The notes beneath the pieces are model-generated. The model was not told the DNA's origin, ran no database searches, and worked only from the letters and a program-made list of their open reading frames with translations. From Terrabacter aerolatus (GTDB lineage: Bacteria; Actinomycetota; Actinomycetes; Actinomycetales; Dermatophilaceae), in the NCBI RefSeq assembly GCF_007991735.1, contig NZ_BJYX01000010.1, forward strand, positions 1 to 64,000: 64,000 bases of DNA. The letters are read 5' to 3'. Made by a program: the position numbers and the translations under genes. This document shows, piece by piece, positions 1 to 9,556 of this stretch; within the stretch, counting starts at the first letter, position 1, and every line of letters begins with the position of its first letter.

Positions 1-110
1 TCGACATCCCCCCAGCACAGCCCTCCCGACGCTCCGGCGCGACGGTTCGAGCACCGGCTGGGGACGGACGGCCGCCGTGACCGGGGGTGTGGAGACAGCT
101 CGCGGACGGG

Positions 111-1904
111 TCAGCTGCCGGGGACGAGGACGTCGCTGCCGCGCTCGATGAGGGGCCAGTTGGTGCCGGCACGAGCCAGCACCCGCTTGTCGCTCGTGAC
201 GATGAGGATGCCCCGCGGGCCGCCGACGGTCGTGATCCGCACCGCGCCGGGAACGGCGTTGAGCCGTCCGATGCCCGGGCGCGTCCCGTCGACGCCCGCC
301 CCGATGGAGGCGAGCCAGGGACGCATCGGGTCCTTCTCCCCGACCTGTCCGAGCACGGCGAAGGTGGCGGGGTCGAGCCAGGTGACGTCCTGGATGCGGG
401 TCAGCGACTGCGCCTGGTCGAGCGGTTCGGCCAGGGACTGCGGCTCGCCGTTCGTGGCGCGCACGATCCCGGTGAGCCCCAGCCGCACGTCCCCCCCGGA
501 CCGGTCGGTGGTGATGACGAGCATGCGCGCCGCATCGGGCGACACCGCGAGCGCCGTGACGCGGCGCTGTCCGAGCCAGGGGGTGTCGATCGCCTTGGCC
601 GCCGTCTTCGGGTCGCTCGAGGCGGAGTCGAGGACGAAGACGCGTTCGTCACCCTTGCTGTCGCGTCCGGCGGTCCAGAGGTAGCCGTTGGCGTCGTAGA
701 CCGGCTTCGTCAGCGAGGTGGCGAACGGGGGGACGGACCGCGTCTGCTCGGTGGCGCGCCAGATCGACAGCTCGCTCCGGTCGGCCGAGACGGCTGCCAC
801 CTGCTTGCCGTCGTCGGACAGCGCGAGGTCGACCCACGTGTCGGGCACCCGGGCGATGTCACCGTCCTTCGGCTTGAGGTCGGGCCGCTTGGAGGCCTGC
901 GTGTCGGGGACGTAGCGCGGGTCGAACCGGCGGATCGCGTCGCCGCTGCGCAGCAGGGCGGTGTCGAAGATGCTCTGCGGCACCGTGTCGTAGCCGAGGT
1001 CGGCCGCCGACGACACGGACGTCACCCCGCCCGGCAGCTCGAGCTGGGTGTTGTCGACGGCGAGGGACACCGAGGCCACCGAGGAGACCTGGCTCAGCGT
1101 CTTCGTCAGCTGTGCCCACATCGCGGCCCGGTTGGCAGGGTCGGCCGAGAGCGCCTGGCTGCTGAGGTTCACCTGGGCCTTGCCGGCCGTGACGGGGACG
1201 GCGTTGACCGCCAGCCGCGTTCCGGTCGGCACGCCCGTGGAGACGGCGCCGGAGAGGTAGGGCGGCACGGCGCTCAGCTGGGCCCGAGCGAGGGTGGTCG
1301 CCAGCCGGGTCCCGATGGGGAACCAACGGGCGTCGGGCACGAGGTCGCGCCCGTTGCGGCTGACGTAGTGGATGAAGCGCCTGACGTAGACGCGGTTGAA
1401 CTGGTCGTTGTCGAGCCACAGCCCGAAGCCGGTGGCCGGGAGCTCGATGCGCCACTCCCCGCCGACCTTCGTCACCCCGAAGGTGACCTTCTCGCGGGTC
1501 CCCGGAGGCTGCTCGATGTAGCGGCCGTCGGGTGTCAGGCGGGCCATCCCGGTGGCCGTGACCTGGACGTTGTCGTCCCCGAGCTGCTTGACGGTGAGGT
1601 CCCCGTCGTAGACCACGACGTCCTCGCTCGACCATCTCCAGAGGTCGACCGACTGGGGCGCGAGGAAGGACCGCCCCGTGGCGTGCGTCTCGTCGGTGTC
1701 CTCACCCGCTCGCAGGAAGCCTCGGACGATGGCCTCCTGGCTCGCGCCGTCGACGGGACCGACGGCCACGACGCGCACGGGCTCGTTGATGACCTCGCCG
1801 AGCGGGCGTCCCTCGACGACCGGACCGGTGCCCGGGAGGCCACCGCAGGCCGCGAGCACCGTGGACGCGACGAGGAGCAGCGCCGCGAACCGGCGGGATC
1901 TCAC
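111..1904 (-). CDS. lpqB: Lipoprotein LpqB, MtrAB accessory
   Basis: 597-aa lipoprotein that in actinobacteria works with the MtrAB two-component system at the outer face of the membrane. The GTG at 1904 is chosen because it overlaps the mtrB stop (GTGA) and gives a type II signal peptide with lipobox VLAAC, Cys20. A GerMN-type domain lies in the first half (about residues 180-290), followed by the LpqB beta-propeller-like region with repeated DLALSDDGKQVAAVS-type strands. An upstream in-frame ATG would bury the signal peptide, so I reject it. It is the last gene of a tightly coupled mtrA-mtrB-lpqB operon. Function is inferred from family and context. Confidence 0.95.
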   Translation of the reverse strand: MRSRRFAALLLVASTVLAACGGLPGTGPVVEGRPLGEVINEPVRVVAVGPVDGASQEAIVRGFLRAGEDTDETHATGRSFLAPQSVDLWRWSSEDVVVYDGDLTVKQLGDDNVQVTATGMARLTPDGRYIEQPPGTREKVTFGVTKVGGEWRIELPATGFGLWLDNDQFNRVYVRRFIHYVSRNGRDLVPDARWFPIGTRLATTLARAQLSAVPPYLSGAVSTGVPTGTRLAVNAVPVTAGKAQVNLSSQALSADPANRAAMWAQLTKTLSQVSSVASVSLAVDNTQLELPGGVTSVSSAADLGYDTVPQSIFDTALLRSGDAIRRFDPRYVPDTQASKRPDLKPKDGDIARVPDTWVDLALSDDGKQVAAVSADRSELSIWRATEQTRSVPPFATSLTKPVYDANGYLWTAGRDSKGDERVFVLDSASSDPKTAAKAIDTPWLGQRRVTALAVSPDAARMLVITTDRSGGDVRLGLTGIVRATNGEPQSLAEPLDQAQSLTRIQDVTWLDPATFAVLGQVGEKDPMRPWLASIGAGVDGTRPGIGRLNAVPGAVRITTVGGPRGILIVTSDKRVLARAGTNWPLIERGSDVLVPGS

Positions 1905-3640
1905 GGCGCGCGCTCCACGACGATGCGGCGCAGGCGCAGCGTGTCGTCGTCGGCGGGACGACCGAGTCCGGAGGGTGGGGAGTCGTCGGGGTCGTCGCCG
2001 CTGGCCCGCAACCGGGCCGCCTCGCCCGCGAGCGGGCTGAGGGGCAGCGGCGAGCTGGTGATCGTCGCGTCGGCGCGGCGCGGCAGGGTCAGGCGGAAGC
2101 ACGACCCCTCGCCGCGGGCGCCCCAGGCCTCGAGGCGACCGGCGTGCAGCCGGGCGTCCTCGAGCGCGATGGCAAGTCCGAGGCCGGTCCCGCCGGTCGT
2201 GCGCGCGCGGGCCGGGTCGGCGCGCCAGAAGCGCGTGAACACGAGGGCCGCCTCACCGGGTCGGAGGCCGACGCCGTGGTCGCGCACCGTGACGGCGACC
2301 GCGGAGTCGTTGGCCCCGATCGTCACCTCGACGGGCTTGCCCTCGCCGTGCTCGATGGCGTTGGCGACGAGGTTGCGCAGGATCCGCTCGATCCGGCGGG
2401 AGTCCATGTCCGCGACCACCGGGCTCGTCGGGGCGTTGACGACCAGCTGGGTGCCCTTGCGTGCGGCGAGCGTGCGGTGCGCGTCGACGGCCCGCTCGAC
2501 GCAGGCACGCAGGTCGCTCGCCTCGACCTCGAGCACCGCCGCCCCGGCGTCGAAGCGGGAGATCTCGAGCAGGTCGCTGAGCAGCGACTCGAAGCGGTCG
2601 AGCTCGCCCCGGAGCAGCTCGGCGGACCGCGCGACCGTCGGCTCGAAGTCGCCGCGCGAGTCGTGGATCAGGTCACCGGCCATGCGGATCGTCGTCAGCG
2701 GGGTGCGCAGCTCGTGGGAGACGTCCGAGACGAAGCGCTGCTGCACGCGCGAGAGGTTCTCGAGCTGGGCGATCTGCTGCTGGATCGAGGCGGCCATGCC
2801 GTTGAACGAGTTGCCGAGACGCGCGAGGTCGTCCTCCCCCTTGGCCCGCATGCGCTCGTTGAGGTTGCCCTCGGCGAAGCGCTCCGCGACCGCCGCGGCC
2901 CGGCGCACGGGGTCGGCGACGAGACGCGTCACGACGAAGGCGATGGCGCCGATGAGCAGGATGAGCGCGGCCCCGCCGAAGAGGAACGTCTGCCCGATGA
3001 AGCTGATGATCTCGCGCTCACGGTCCATCGGGTAGATGAAGTAGAGGCCGTAGTTGCCGGCCACGGGCAGCTCGACCTTCTGGCCGACGATGACCGCCGA
3101 GATGCTGCCGCCGCCCTCGTCGATGGTCGCGACCTGGAGGTGCTGGCGGTCCGGCTGGCCCGCGACCTGCTGGCGCAGCTCGTCGGGGATGAACCGCACC
3201 CCGACGCTGCCGCTCTCGATCGGGCCGACGATGAACGGCGAGTTGTTGTTGTCGAACCGCGTCAGGACGACGTAGCGGGTCTCGTTGCCGGCGTCGCGAC
3301 GGTAGGTGTTGATCAGCGTCGTCGCGAACTGCGTCAGCTTGGCCTGGGTGTCGGTCTGGTCGGTCGAGTCGAACTGGCCCTGTGCGTCGGTCGCGTCACG
3401 CAGGCTGTCCTCGGAGGCGATCCGCTGCCGGCTGTCGACGAGTCCCTGGGCGATCGAGCCGTAGAGGTAGGTGCCCACCGCCGTGAGGACGAGGATGCCG
3501 AGCAGCATCGTGACGATGACGACGCGAAAGCCCAAGGAGGCCCGCCACAGGTGCAGCACCCGCCGCCAGCCCGCGCGCAGCGGAGCACCGACCCGCGAGG
3601 CCACGCCCGCGGGTCCGCTCCCGGCCGCGCGCTCCGTCAT
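1901..3640 (-). CDS. mtrB: Sensor histidine kinase MtrB
   Basis: 579-aa membrane histidine kinase of the MtrAB system, which links envelope state to cell division and wall metabolism. TM1 is about residues 37-60 and TM2 about 213-240, framing an extracellular sensor loop of about 150 residues. HAMP follows, then the HisKA H-box SDVSHELRTPLTT with phospho-acceptor His309, then an HATPase with N-box NLVANAIEHGEG and a G1 box VRDHGVGL. The C-terminal tail of about 50 residues is low-complexity and probably disordered. It starts 1 bp after the mtrA stop and overlaps lpqB by 4 bp, so translation is probably coupled. Confidence 0.97.
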   Translation of the reverse strand: MTERAAGSGPAGVASRVGAPLRAGWRRVLHLWRASLGFRVVIVTMLLGILVLTAVGTYLYGSIAQGLVDSRQRIASEDSLRDATDAQGQFDSTDQTDTQAKLTQFATTLINTYRRDAGNETRYVVLTRFDNNNSPFIVGPIESGSVGVRFIPDELRQQVAGQPDRQHLQVATIDEGGGSISAVIVGQKVELPVAGNYGLYFIYPMDREREIISFIGQTFLFGGAALILLIGAIAFVVTRLVADPVRRAAAVAERFAEGNLNERMRAKGEDDLARLGNSFNGMAASIQQQIAQLENLSRVQQRFVSDVSHELRTPLTTIRMAGDLIHDSRGDFEPTVARSAELLRGELDRFESLLSDLLEISRFDAGAAVLEVEASDLRACVERAVDAHRTLAARKGTQLVVNAPTSPVVADMDSRRIERILRNLVANAIEHGEGKPVEVTIGANDSAVAVTVRDHGVGLRPGEAALVFTRFWRADPARARTTGGTGLGLAIALEDARLHAGRLEAWGARGEGSCFRLTLPRRADATITSSPLPLSPLAGEAARLRASGDDPDDSPPSGLGRPADDDTLRLRRIVVERAP

Positions 3641-3641
3641 C

Positions 3642-4319
3642 TCAGGACGGACCCGCCTTGTAGCCGACCCCGCGGACGGTCACGACGATCTCGGGCCGTT
3701 CCGGGTCGTGCTCGATCTTCGAGCGCAGCCGCTGCACGTGGACGTTGACGAGGCGGGTGTCGCCCGCGTGACGGTAGCCCCAGACCTGCTCGAGCAGCAC
3801 CTCGCGCGTGAACACCTGCCACGGCTTGCGGGCCAGCGCGACGAGGAGGTCGAACTCGAGCGGGGTCAGCGACAGCGACTCCCCCGCCCGCTTGACCGAG
3901 TGTCCGGCCACGTCGATCTCGAGGTCACCGATGGTGAGCCGCTCGGGGGCCGGCTCGTCGCCGCGACGGAGGCGTGCGCGCACCCGGGCGATGAGCTCCT
4001 GCGGCTTGAACGGCTTGACGACGTAGTCGTCGGCGCCGGACTCGAGCCCGACGACGACGTCGACCGTGTCGGTGCGGGCCGTCAGCATGACGATGGGCAC
4101 CCCGCTCTCGGAGCGGATGCGGCGGCAGACCTCCATCCCGTCGAGCCCCGGGAGCATGACGTCGAGCAGCACGAGGTCGGGCCGCGACTCGCGGAAGGCG
4201 GCCACCGCCTCGGAGCCGTCGGCCACGTGCGTGACCTCGAGCCCCTCGTTGCGCAGCACGATCCCGAGCATCTCGGCGAGTGCGAGGTCGTCGTCGACGA
4301 CCAGTACCCGACCCTTCAC
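3642..4319 (-). CDS. mtrA: Response regulator MtrA
   Basis: 225-aa OmpR/PhoB-type regulator. The receiver domain holds the acidic triad (VVDDD near residue 10), phospho-acceptor Asp53 in LVLLDVMLPG and Lys in VVKPFKPQE. A winged-helix domain with LARKPWQVFTREVLLEQVWGY and a C-terminal VRGVGYKAG fills residues 130-223. The motifs match mycobacterial MtrA closely. I take the GTG at 4319 rather than an ATG 60 bp upstream because AAGGAGTCTGAC precedes the GTG at good spacing and the family begins right before RVLVVDDD. First gene of the mtrAB-lpqB operon. Confidence 0.97.
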   Translation of the reverse strand: MKGRVLVVDDDLALAEMLGIVLRNEGLEVTHVADGSEAVAAFRESRPDLVLLDVMLPGLDGMEVCRRIRSESGVPIVMLTARTDTVDVVVGLESGADDYVVKPFKPQELIARVRARLRRGDEPAPERLTIGDLEIDVAGHSVKRAGESLSLTPLEFDLLVALARKPWQVFTREVLLEQVWGYRHAGDTRLVNVHVQRLRSKIEHDPERPEIVVTVRGVGYKAGPS

Positions 4320-4485
4320 GTCAGACTCCTTCCCGAGGCCGCGGATCACGCGCCCCGTATGTCCTGACCAAATCATCACACACGCCTGACCGACCGCTGA
4401 CGCTCATCGGCCCACACCGGCACCCGTGGCCGGGTGACGGCGGGCCGTCCTCGCCGGCGTGGTCGTGAGTCTCAGGCGGCCGGGC

Positions 4486-5037
4486 TCAGCCCTGCGTGAC
4501 GTACCACTTGCCGCCGATCTTGGCGGCCTTGAAGCTCGCGACGACGTCGGCGGCCAGGGCCGGCTCGGTCGTGACGCTCTCGAAAGTGGCCTGGTCGCCC
4601 TTGACGGTGGCCCCGCTGATCTTGAGCCCCTTGAACGCCGCGCCGAGCTCCTTGATCTGGTCGAGCATCGGCGTGATCGTCTTGCCGCAGGCCGCAGCGG
4701 CCCCGGGAATGCTCGAGATGGCCTTGCCTCCCGTGGCCATGAGCCCGCAGACCGTGTTGCCGTCGCCCGCCACCATGGACTCGAGCCACGAGGTCATGAC
4801 CGACTCGGGCGTCGACTGGTCGACCGGTCCGACGGTGGCCGCGCCCGTGCTCGCTCCGGTGTCGTCGGTCGTCGCGGCCGACATCGAGTCGGTCGGGGTC
4901 GTCGCGCCCGAGCCCGCCGACGAGCCCGCCGACGAGCCTGCCGAGGTCGGTGTCGCCGTCGGGTCGACGGACTTCGAGCAGGCGGCGAGCGAGGCGGAGA
5001 GCGCCAGTGCCAGTGCACCGGCCAGGAGCTTGTTCAT
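4486..5037 (-). CDS. Secreted lipoprotein of unknown function
   Basis: 183-aa lipoprotein. The ATG at 5037 gives a clean signal peptide ending in LSASLAAC (Cys20). A Ser/Thr/Ala/Gly-rich linker with SAGSSAGSSAGSG-like repeats follows. The C-terminal 110 residues form a compact domain with two Cys (VCGLM and AACGKT) that could form a disulfide, and a final GGKWYVTQG strand typical of NTF2-like or DUF4878-like lipoproteins. I do not recognise a named family. It lies 166 bp upstream of mtrA on the same strand, so it may precede or share the mtr transcript. In Mycobacterium this slot carries tmk, which is not seen here. Confidence 0.8.
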   Translation of the reverse strand: MNKLLAGALALALSASLAACSKSVDPTATPTSAGSSAGSSAGSGATTPTDSMSAATTDDTGASTGAATVGPVDQSTPESVMTSWLESMVAGDGNTVCGLMATGGKAISSIPGAAAACGKTITPMLDQIKELGAAFKGLKISGATVKGDQATFESVTTEPALAADVVASFKAAKIGGKWYVTQG

Positions 5038-5192
5038 GGAGGGTCCCTGCCAGACGGTGAGCGGTGAGTCCTCCGATCCTCCCACGGCGCCCGGCGTCGC
5101 GACCGGCTGAGGCCGCCCTGCACCGGTCGGCGATCAGAAGGCGGGAATCGGGGCGAATCGCCCGAAACGCCCCGATGCTCATGGTCGCGCGG

Positions 5193-5198
5193 CATGAT
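5193..5198 (+). promoter_or_regulatory. -10 box of a leaderless start
   Basis: CATGAT lies 6 nt upstream of the GTG at 5205, with no Shine-Dalgarno before that GTG. The same -10/start geometry recurs at other genes in this window. Inference: the mRNA begins at or next to the start codon. Confidence 0.4.
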
Positions 5199-5204
5199 CT
5201 GCAG

Positions 5205-6674
5205 GTGAGGAGCGATACCCGGGATCGTGCCGCGCCCGTCCCGGAGCCGGCCGGCGCCGAGCGGCCGGTGGCTGACCGAGCCTCCGGGCTGCCGCTGCTG
5301 CTGCGTCAGGCGCTGCCCGGCCTCGTCGTCCTCTTCGCGGTGCTGCGCGCGGCCCGGCCCGTCAGCGACCCCGACACGTTCTGGCACCTCGCGGCCGGTG
5401 ACCACCTGCGCGAGACGTGGTCGTTCAGCGGCACCGATCCCTTCAGCACCATGTCGACGCAGCCGTGGCGGCTGCACGAGTGGCTGCCGGAGCTCGTCAT
5501 GAGCCTGACCCAACAGACCTTCGGGCTCGCCGGCGTCTCGTGGCTGCTGCCCGTGGGCGTCGCCGCGATCGCGCTCTGCCTGTGGCTCGTGCTGCGCCGT
5601 GAGGCACCCCTGCTCGTCACGACGCTCGTCCTCGTCGTCGCGCTCGTGGCCATGAGCGGCAGCCTGTCGCTGCGCCCGCACCTCGTGTCGTTCGCCTGCG
5701 CCACCGTGACGACCGGTGCGTGGCTGGCCATGCGCCGCGACGGCCGCCCCCGCTGGTGGCTCGTCCCGCTGACATGGGCCTGGGCGTGCAGCCACGGGAT
5801 GTGGTTCGTCGGCGTGGCCGTCGGGGTCGTCGCGGTGGTCGGCCTCGTCCTCGACGGTGCCGCCCGAGGACGTTCGGCGATGCGCCTGGCCCTCATCCCG
5901 CTGGCGTCGCTCGTCGCCGCCGCGCTGACGCCGGTGGGTCCCCAGCTGCTGGCTGCGCCCTTCGCCGTGCGGGAGTACGCCCAGTTCGTCGCGGAGTGGC
6001 GCTCCCCGGCGCTGACCGACGTCCCGTTCGTCGCGTTCCTCGTCTGCGCTGCCGTGACCCTGCTCGTCTGGTCGCGCGAGCGCCGCACCACGCCGTGGAC
6101 CGAGATCCTCCTCATGGGGCTCGCGGTCGGCTTCGCCCTGCTCTACGTGCGCACCATCGCTGTTGGCGCCGCCGTCGTCGCCCCGCTCGCGGCGCTCACC
6201 GTCGCCCGGGTCGCGAGGCTGCCTCGTGAGCCTGTGGCGCGACGCGAGGTGGCCCTGACCCTCGGTCTCGCGGCGGCGGCGCTCGCCGTCGCCGGCCTGC
6301 TCGCGCCGTCCCGTGGCGCGCAGCCGGGCTTCGGTCCCGACGACCTCGACCGTCAGATCGCCGCGCTGCCGGCGGGGACGGTGCTGTGCAACGACTACGG
6401 CATCGGCGGATGGCTCATCTGGAGGCATCCCAACGTCCGCCCGGCCATCGACGGTCGCACGGAGGTGTATGCCGTGTCCTACGTCGACGCCTACCTGACC
6501 TTCCAGGACGCAGCGCCCGGCTGGCAGTCCTACCTCGGCCGGACCGGCTGCCGCTGGGCGCTGCTCCCCACGGACCTGCCCGTCTCCGACGCGCTCGTCC
6601 GGCAGTCCCGCTGGACCGTGACGGCGCGGGACTCGAGCTACCTGCTGCTGCGTGCTCCCGCCGCCGCGGGCTGA
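5205..6674 (+). CDS. Polytopic membrane protein, GT-C-like
   Basis: About 489 aa from the GTG at 5205; in-frame ATGs at 5175 and 5181 and further upstream are possible alternative starts. The first long loop carries DPDTFWHLAAGDHL and later WRLHEWLPELV, an acidic/aromatic pattern found in uncharacterised bacterial membrane proteins resembling GT-C glycosyltransferases. About 9-10 hydrophobic helices follow, then a soluble C-terminal domain (CNDYGIGGWLIW, IDGRTEVY). The substrate, perhaps a polyprenyl-phosphate sugar, is only a guess. Divergent from the lipoprotein at 4486-5037, and it ends in a perfect palindromic terminator facing ahcY. Confidence 0.7.
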   Translation: MRSDTRDRAAPVPEPAGAERPVADRASGLPLLLRQALPGLVVLFAVLRAARPVSDPDTFWHLAAGDHLRETWSFSGTDPFSTMSTQPWRLHEWLPELVMSLTQQTFGLAGVSWLLPVGVAAIALCLWLVLRREAPLLVTTLVLVVALVAMSGSLSLRPHLVSFACATVTTGAWLAMRRDGRPRWWLVPLTWAWACSHGMWFVGVAVGVVAVVGLVLDGAARGRSAMRLALIPLASLVAAALTPVGPQLLAAPFAVREYAQFVAEWRSPALTDVPFVAFLVCAAVTLLVWSRERRTTPWTEILLMGLAVGFALLYVRTIAVGAAVVAPLAALTVARVARLPREPVARREVALTLGLAAAALAVAGLLAPSRGAQPGFGPDDLDRQIAALPAGTVLCNDYGIGGWLIWRHPNVRPAIDGRTEVYAVSYVDAYLTFQDAAPGWQSYLGRTGCRWALLPTDLPVSDALVRQSRWTVTARDSSYLLLRAPAAAG

Positions 6675-6694
6675 GTCCTCCCGCCCGGGAACGA

Positions 6695-6730
6695 CGTATG
6701 CCGTCCCCCTCGCGAGGGGGACGGCATACG
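6695..6730. terminator. 36-bp perfect palindrome, bidirectional terminator
   Basis: Two 18-nt arms are exact reverse complements with TCGCGA at the centre. Each arm begins with CGTATGCCG, one copy of the window-wide CGGCATAC motif in each orientation. It sits between the convergent membrane-protein and ahcY genes. It lacks a clear T-run, so termination is inferred from position and stem strength. Confidence 0.75.
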
Positions 6731-6774
6731 TTCTCGTGCTCCTGGCCCGTGGGCGACGGCCGACGGGGAACGGA

Positions 6775-8211
<1,437 letters not shown>

Positions 8212-8352
8212 GAGTGATCGTTTCCTTTGATCGTCGGTGTGCAGACCCGGCGCGCCCCTCTGGGCTCTCGTGGCGGGTCATCACCCACGCCGGCAGTCGC
8301 CCAGTCTAGCCGCGGGAGGGCGTCGTCCTCGAATGCCGTGTCGAACCTGCGT
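8212..8352 (-). promoter_or_regulatory. ahcY promoter and leader
   Basis: On the minus strand TAGACT (8308-8303) is a plausible -10 box, giving a leader of about 85 nt before the ahcY ATG. The leader can fold a CGTGG/CCACG stem and ends with AAAGGAAAC. I looked for SAH and SAM-IV riboswitch cores and did not find a convincing match. Confidence 0.4.
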
Positions 8353-8357
8353 CGCCA

Positions 8358-8487
8358 CGCCCACTCCGCCCCGACGGAGTAGTGGCAGTCACCGGACCCG
8401 AACCGCCACCACTACTCCGCCCCGGCGGAGTAGTGGCGGTCACCGGACCCGAACCGCCACCTCAAGCCCGCCCCGGCGGAGTTGAGG
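8358..8487. repeat. Three-unit hairpin array, 51-bp period
   Basis: Three successive hairpins have centres at about 8371, 8422 and 8473, exactly 51 bp apart. The middle unit (8409-8436) has a perfect 13-bp stem with left arm CCACTACTCCGCC and a CC loop. Unit 1 is partly eroded. Unit 3 changes the outer arm to CCTCAA with the matching TTGAGG, a compensatory change that keeps pairing. The spacers (GGCGGT then ACCGCC) form a second small stem. The array lies between the DUF808 gene and ahcY, both on the minus strand. Confidence 0.8.
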
Positions 8488-8572
8488 CAGCTGCCGCCCC
8501 GAGGCCTCCTCGGCGACTCCACGATCGGTCAGCACACGGCATACGCCACACGGCCGGCTCGAGCCGAGCGGT

Positions 8573-9514
8573 TCAGTGCGCCGCCGCGCCCTCGTCGGGC
8601 TTGGCGCGGCGCGGGAGGACGTGCAGGACGGCGACGACGAGCCCGCCCACGACGAGCCCGACCAGGGCCGAGGCGAGGGTGTTGACGACCCACGCGAGGA
8701 AGCCGCCGACGCCGCCGACGCCCGAGACGCCCTCCTCGAGGTGGTGCACGAGGTCGTAGAGGGCGTGCCAGCCCAGCTCGTCGACGCCGACGAGCAGGAT
8801 GTGCCCACCGACCCACAGCATCGCGGCGATGCCGACGGTCGACAGGACGGAGAGCAGCTTCGGCATGCCCTTGACGAGGCCCCGACCGACCCGCTGCGAG
8901 GTGCCTGACTCGCGCCCGGCGAGGTGCAGCCCGACGTCGTCCATCTTGACGATGAGACCCACGACGCCGTAGACGAGCGCCGTGATGAGCAGGGCGACGA
9001 TGACGAGGATGATGAGGCGCGCCAGGAACGGCTCGGTGTCGACCTCGTTCAGGGCGATGACCATGATCTCCGCGGACAGGATGAAGTCGGTGCGGACGGC
9101 CCCCGTCACGACCGCGTTCTCGTCGACCTCCCCGACCTCGGCCTGCTCCTCGCGGTGGCCCGAGACGATCTCCCAGACCTTCTCGGCGCCCTCGTAGGCG
9201 AGGTAGGTGCCACCGAGCATGAGGATCGGCGTCAGCAGCCACGGCACGAACTGGCTGAGCACCATGATGACCGGCAGGATGACGAGCAGCTTGTTGCGCA
9301 GCGAGCCGAGGGCGATCCGCTTGATGATCGGCAGCTCGCGCTCGGGAGCGAGGCCCTGGACGTACCGCGGGGTCACGGCGGTGTCGTCGACGACGACGCC
9401 GGTGGCCTTGACGCTGGCCCTGGCCGCGGCGGCGCCCACGTCGTCGACCGACGCCGCCGCGAGCTTCACGAGCGCCGCGACGTCGTCGAGTAGGGCTACC
9501 AGTCCGCCTGCCAT
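8573..9514 (-). CDS. DUF808 (YedI-like) membrane protein
   Basis: 313-aa integral membrane protein of the DUF808/YedI family. It begins MAGGLVALLDDVAALVKLAAASVDD, the usual family opening, followed by SVKATGVVVDDTAVTPRYV, about six hydrophobic segments and a C-terminal GxxxG-rich helix. No catalytic residues are recognisable and the function is unknown. It is 42 bp downstream of mycothione reductase on the same strand and may share its transcript. The next gene, ahcY, is separated by 361 bp of non-coding DNA. Confidence 0.88.
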   Translation of the reverse strand: MAGGLVALLDDVAALVKLAAASVDDVGAAAARASVKATGVVVDDTAVTPRYVQGLAPERELPIIKRIALGSLRNKLLVILPVIMVLSQFVPWLLTPILMLGGTYLAYEGAEKVWEIVSGHREEQAEVGEVDENAVVTGAVRTDFILSAEIMVIALNEVDTEPFLARLIILVIVALLITALVYGVVGLIVKMDDVGLHLAGRESGTSQRVGRGLVKGMPKLLSVLSTVGIAAMLWVGGHILLVGVDELGWHALYDLVHHLEEGVSGVGGVGGFLAWVVNTLASALVGLVVGGLVVAVLHVLPRRAKPDEGAAAH

Positions 9515-9556
9515 GGCGTCATCCTAGGGCGGTCTGGGAGTCCGCTGGGAACGCGC

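Noticed and set aside
1-110. Possible start of another gene before lpqB
   Set aside because: No ORF with support in the first 110 bp; it looks like the 3' flank of lpqB.
87-3035. Very long open frames on the plus strand opposite lpqB/mtrB, and many similar long frames elsewhere
   Set aside because: They are antisense shadows produced by GC-rich codon use: compositions rich in Arg, Gly, His and Asp, no domains, and a well-supported gene on the other strand.
8212-8352. SAH or SAM-IV riboswitch upstream of ahcY
   Set aside because: A GGGTGATGACC stretch resembles part of SAM-IV, but the remaining conserved core and pseudoknot pieces are not found.
8358-8487. CRISPR array
   Set aside because: Three units with nearly identical spacers and self-complementary stems; no variable spacers and no cas genes.
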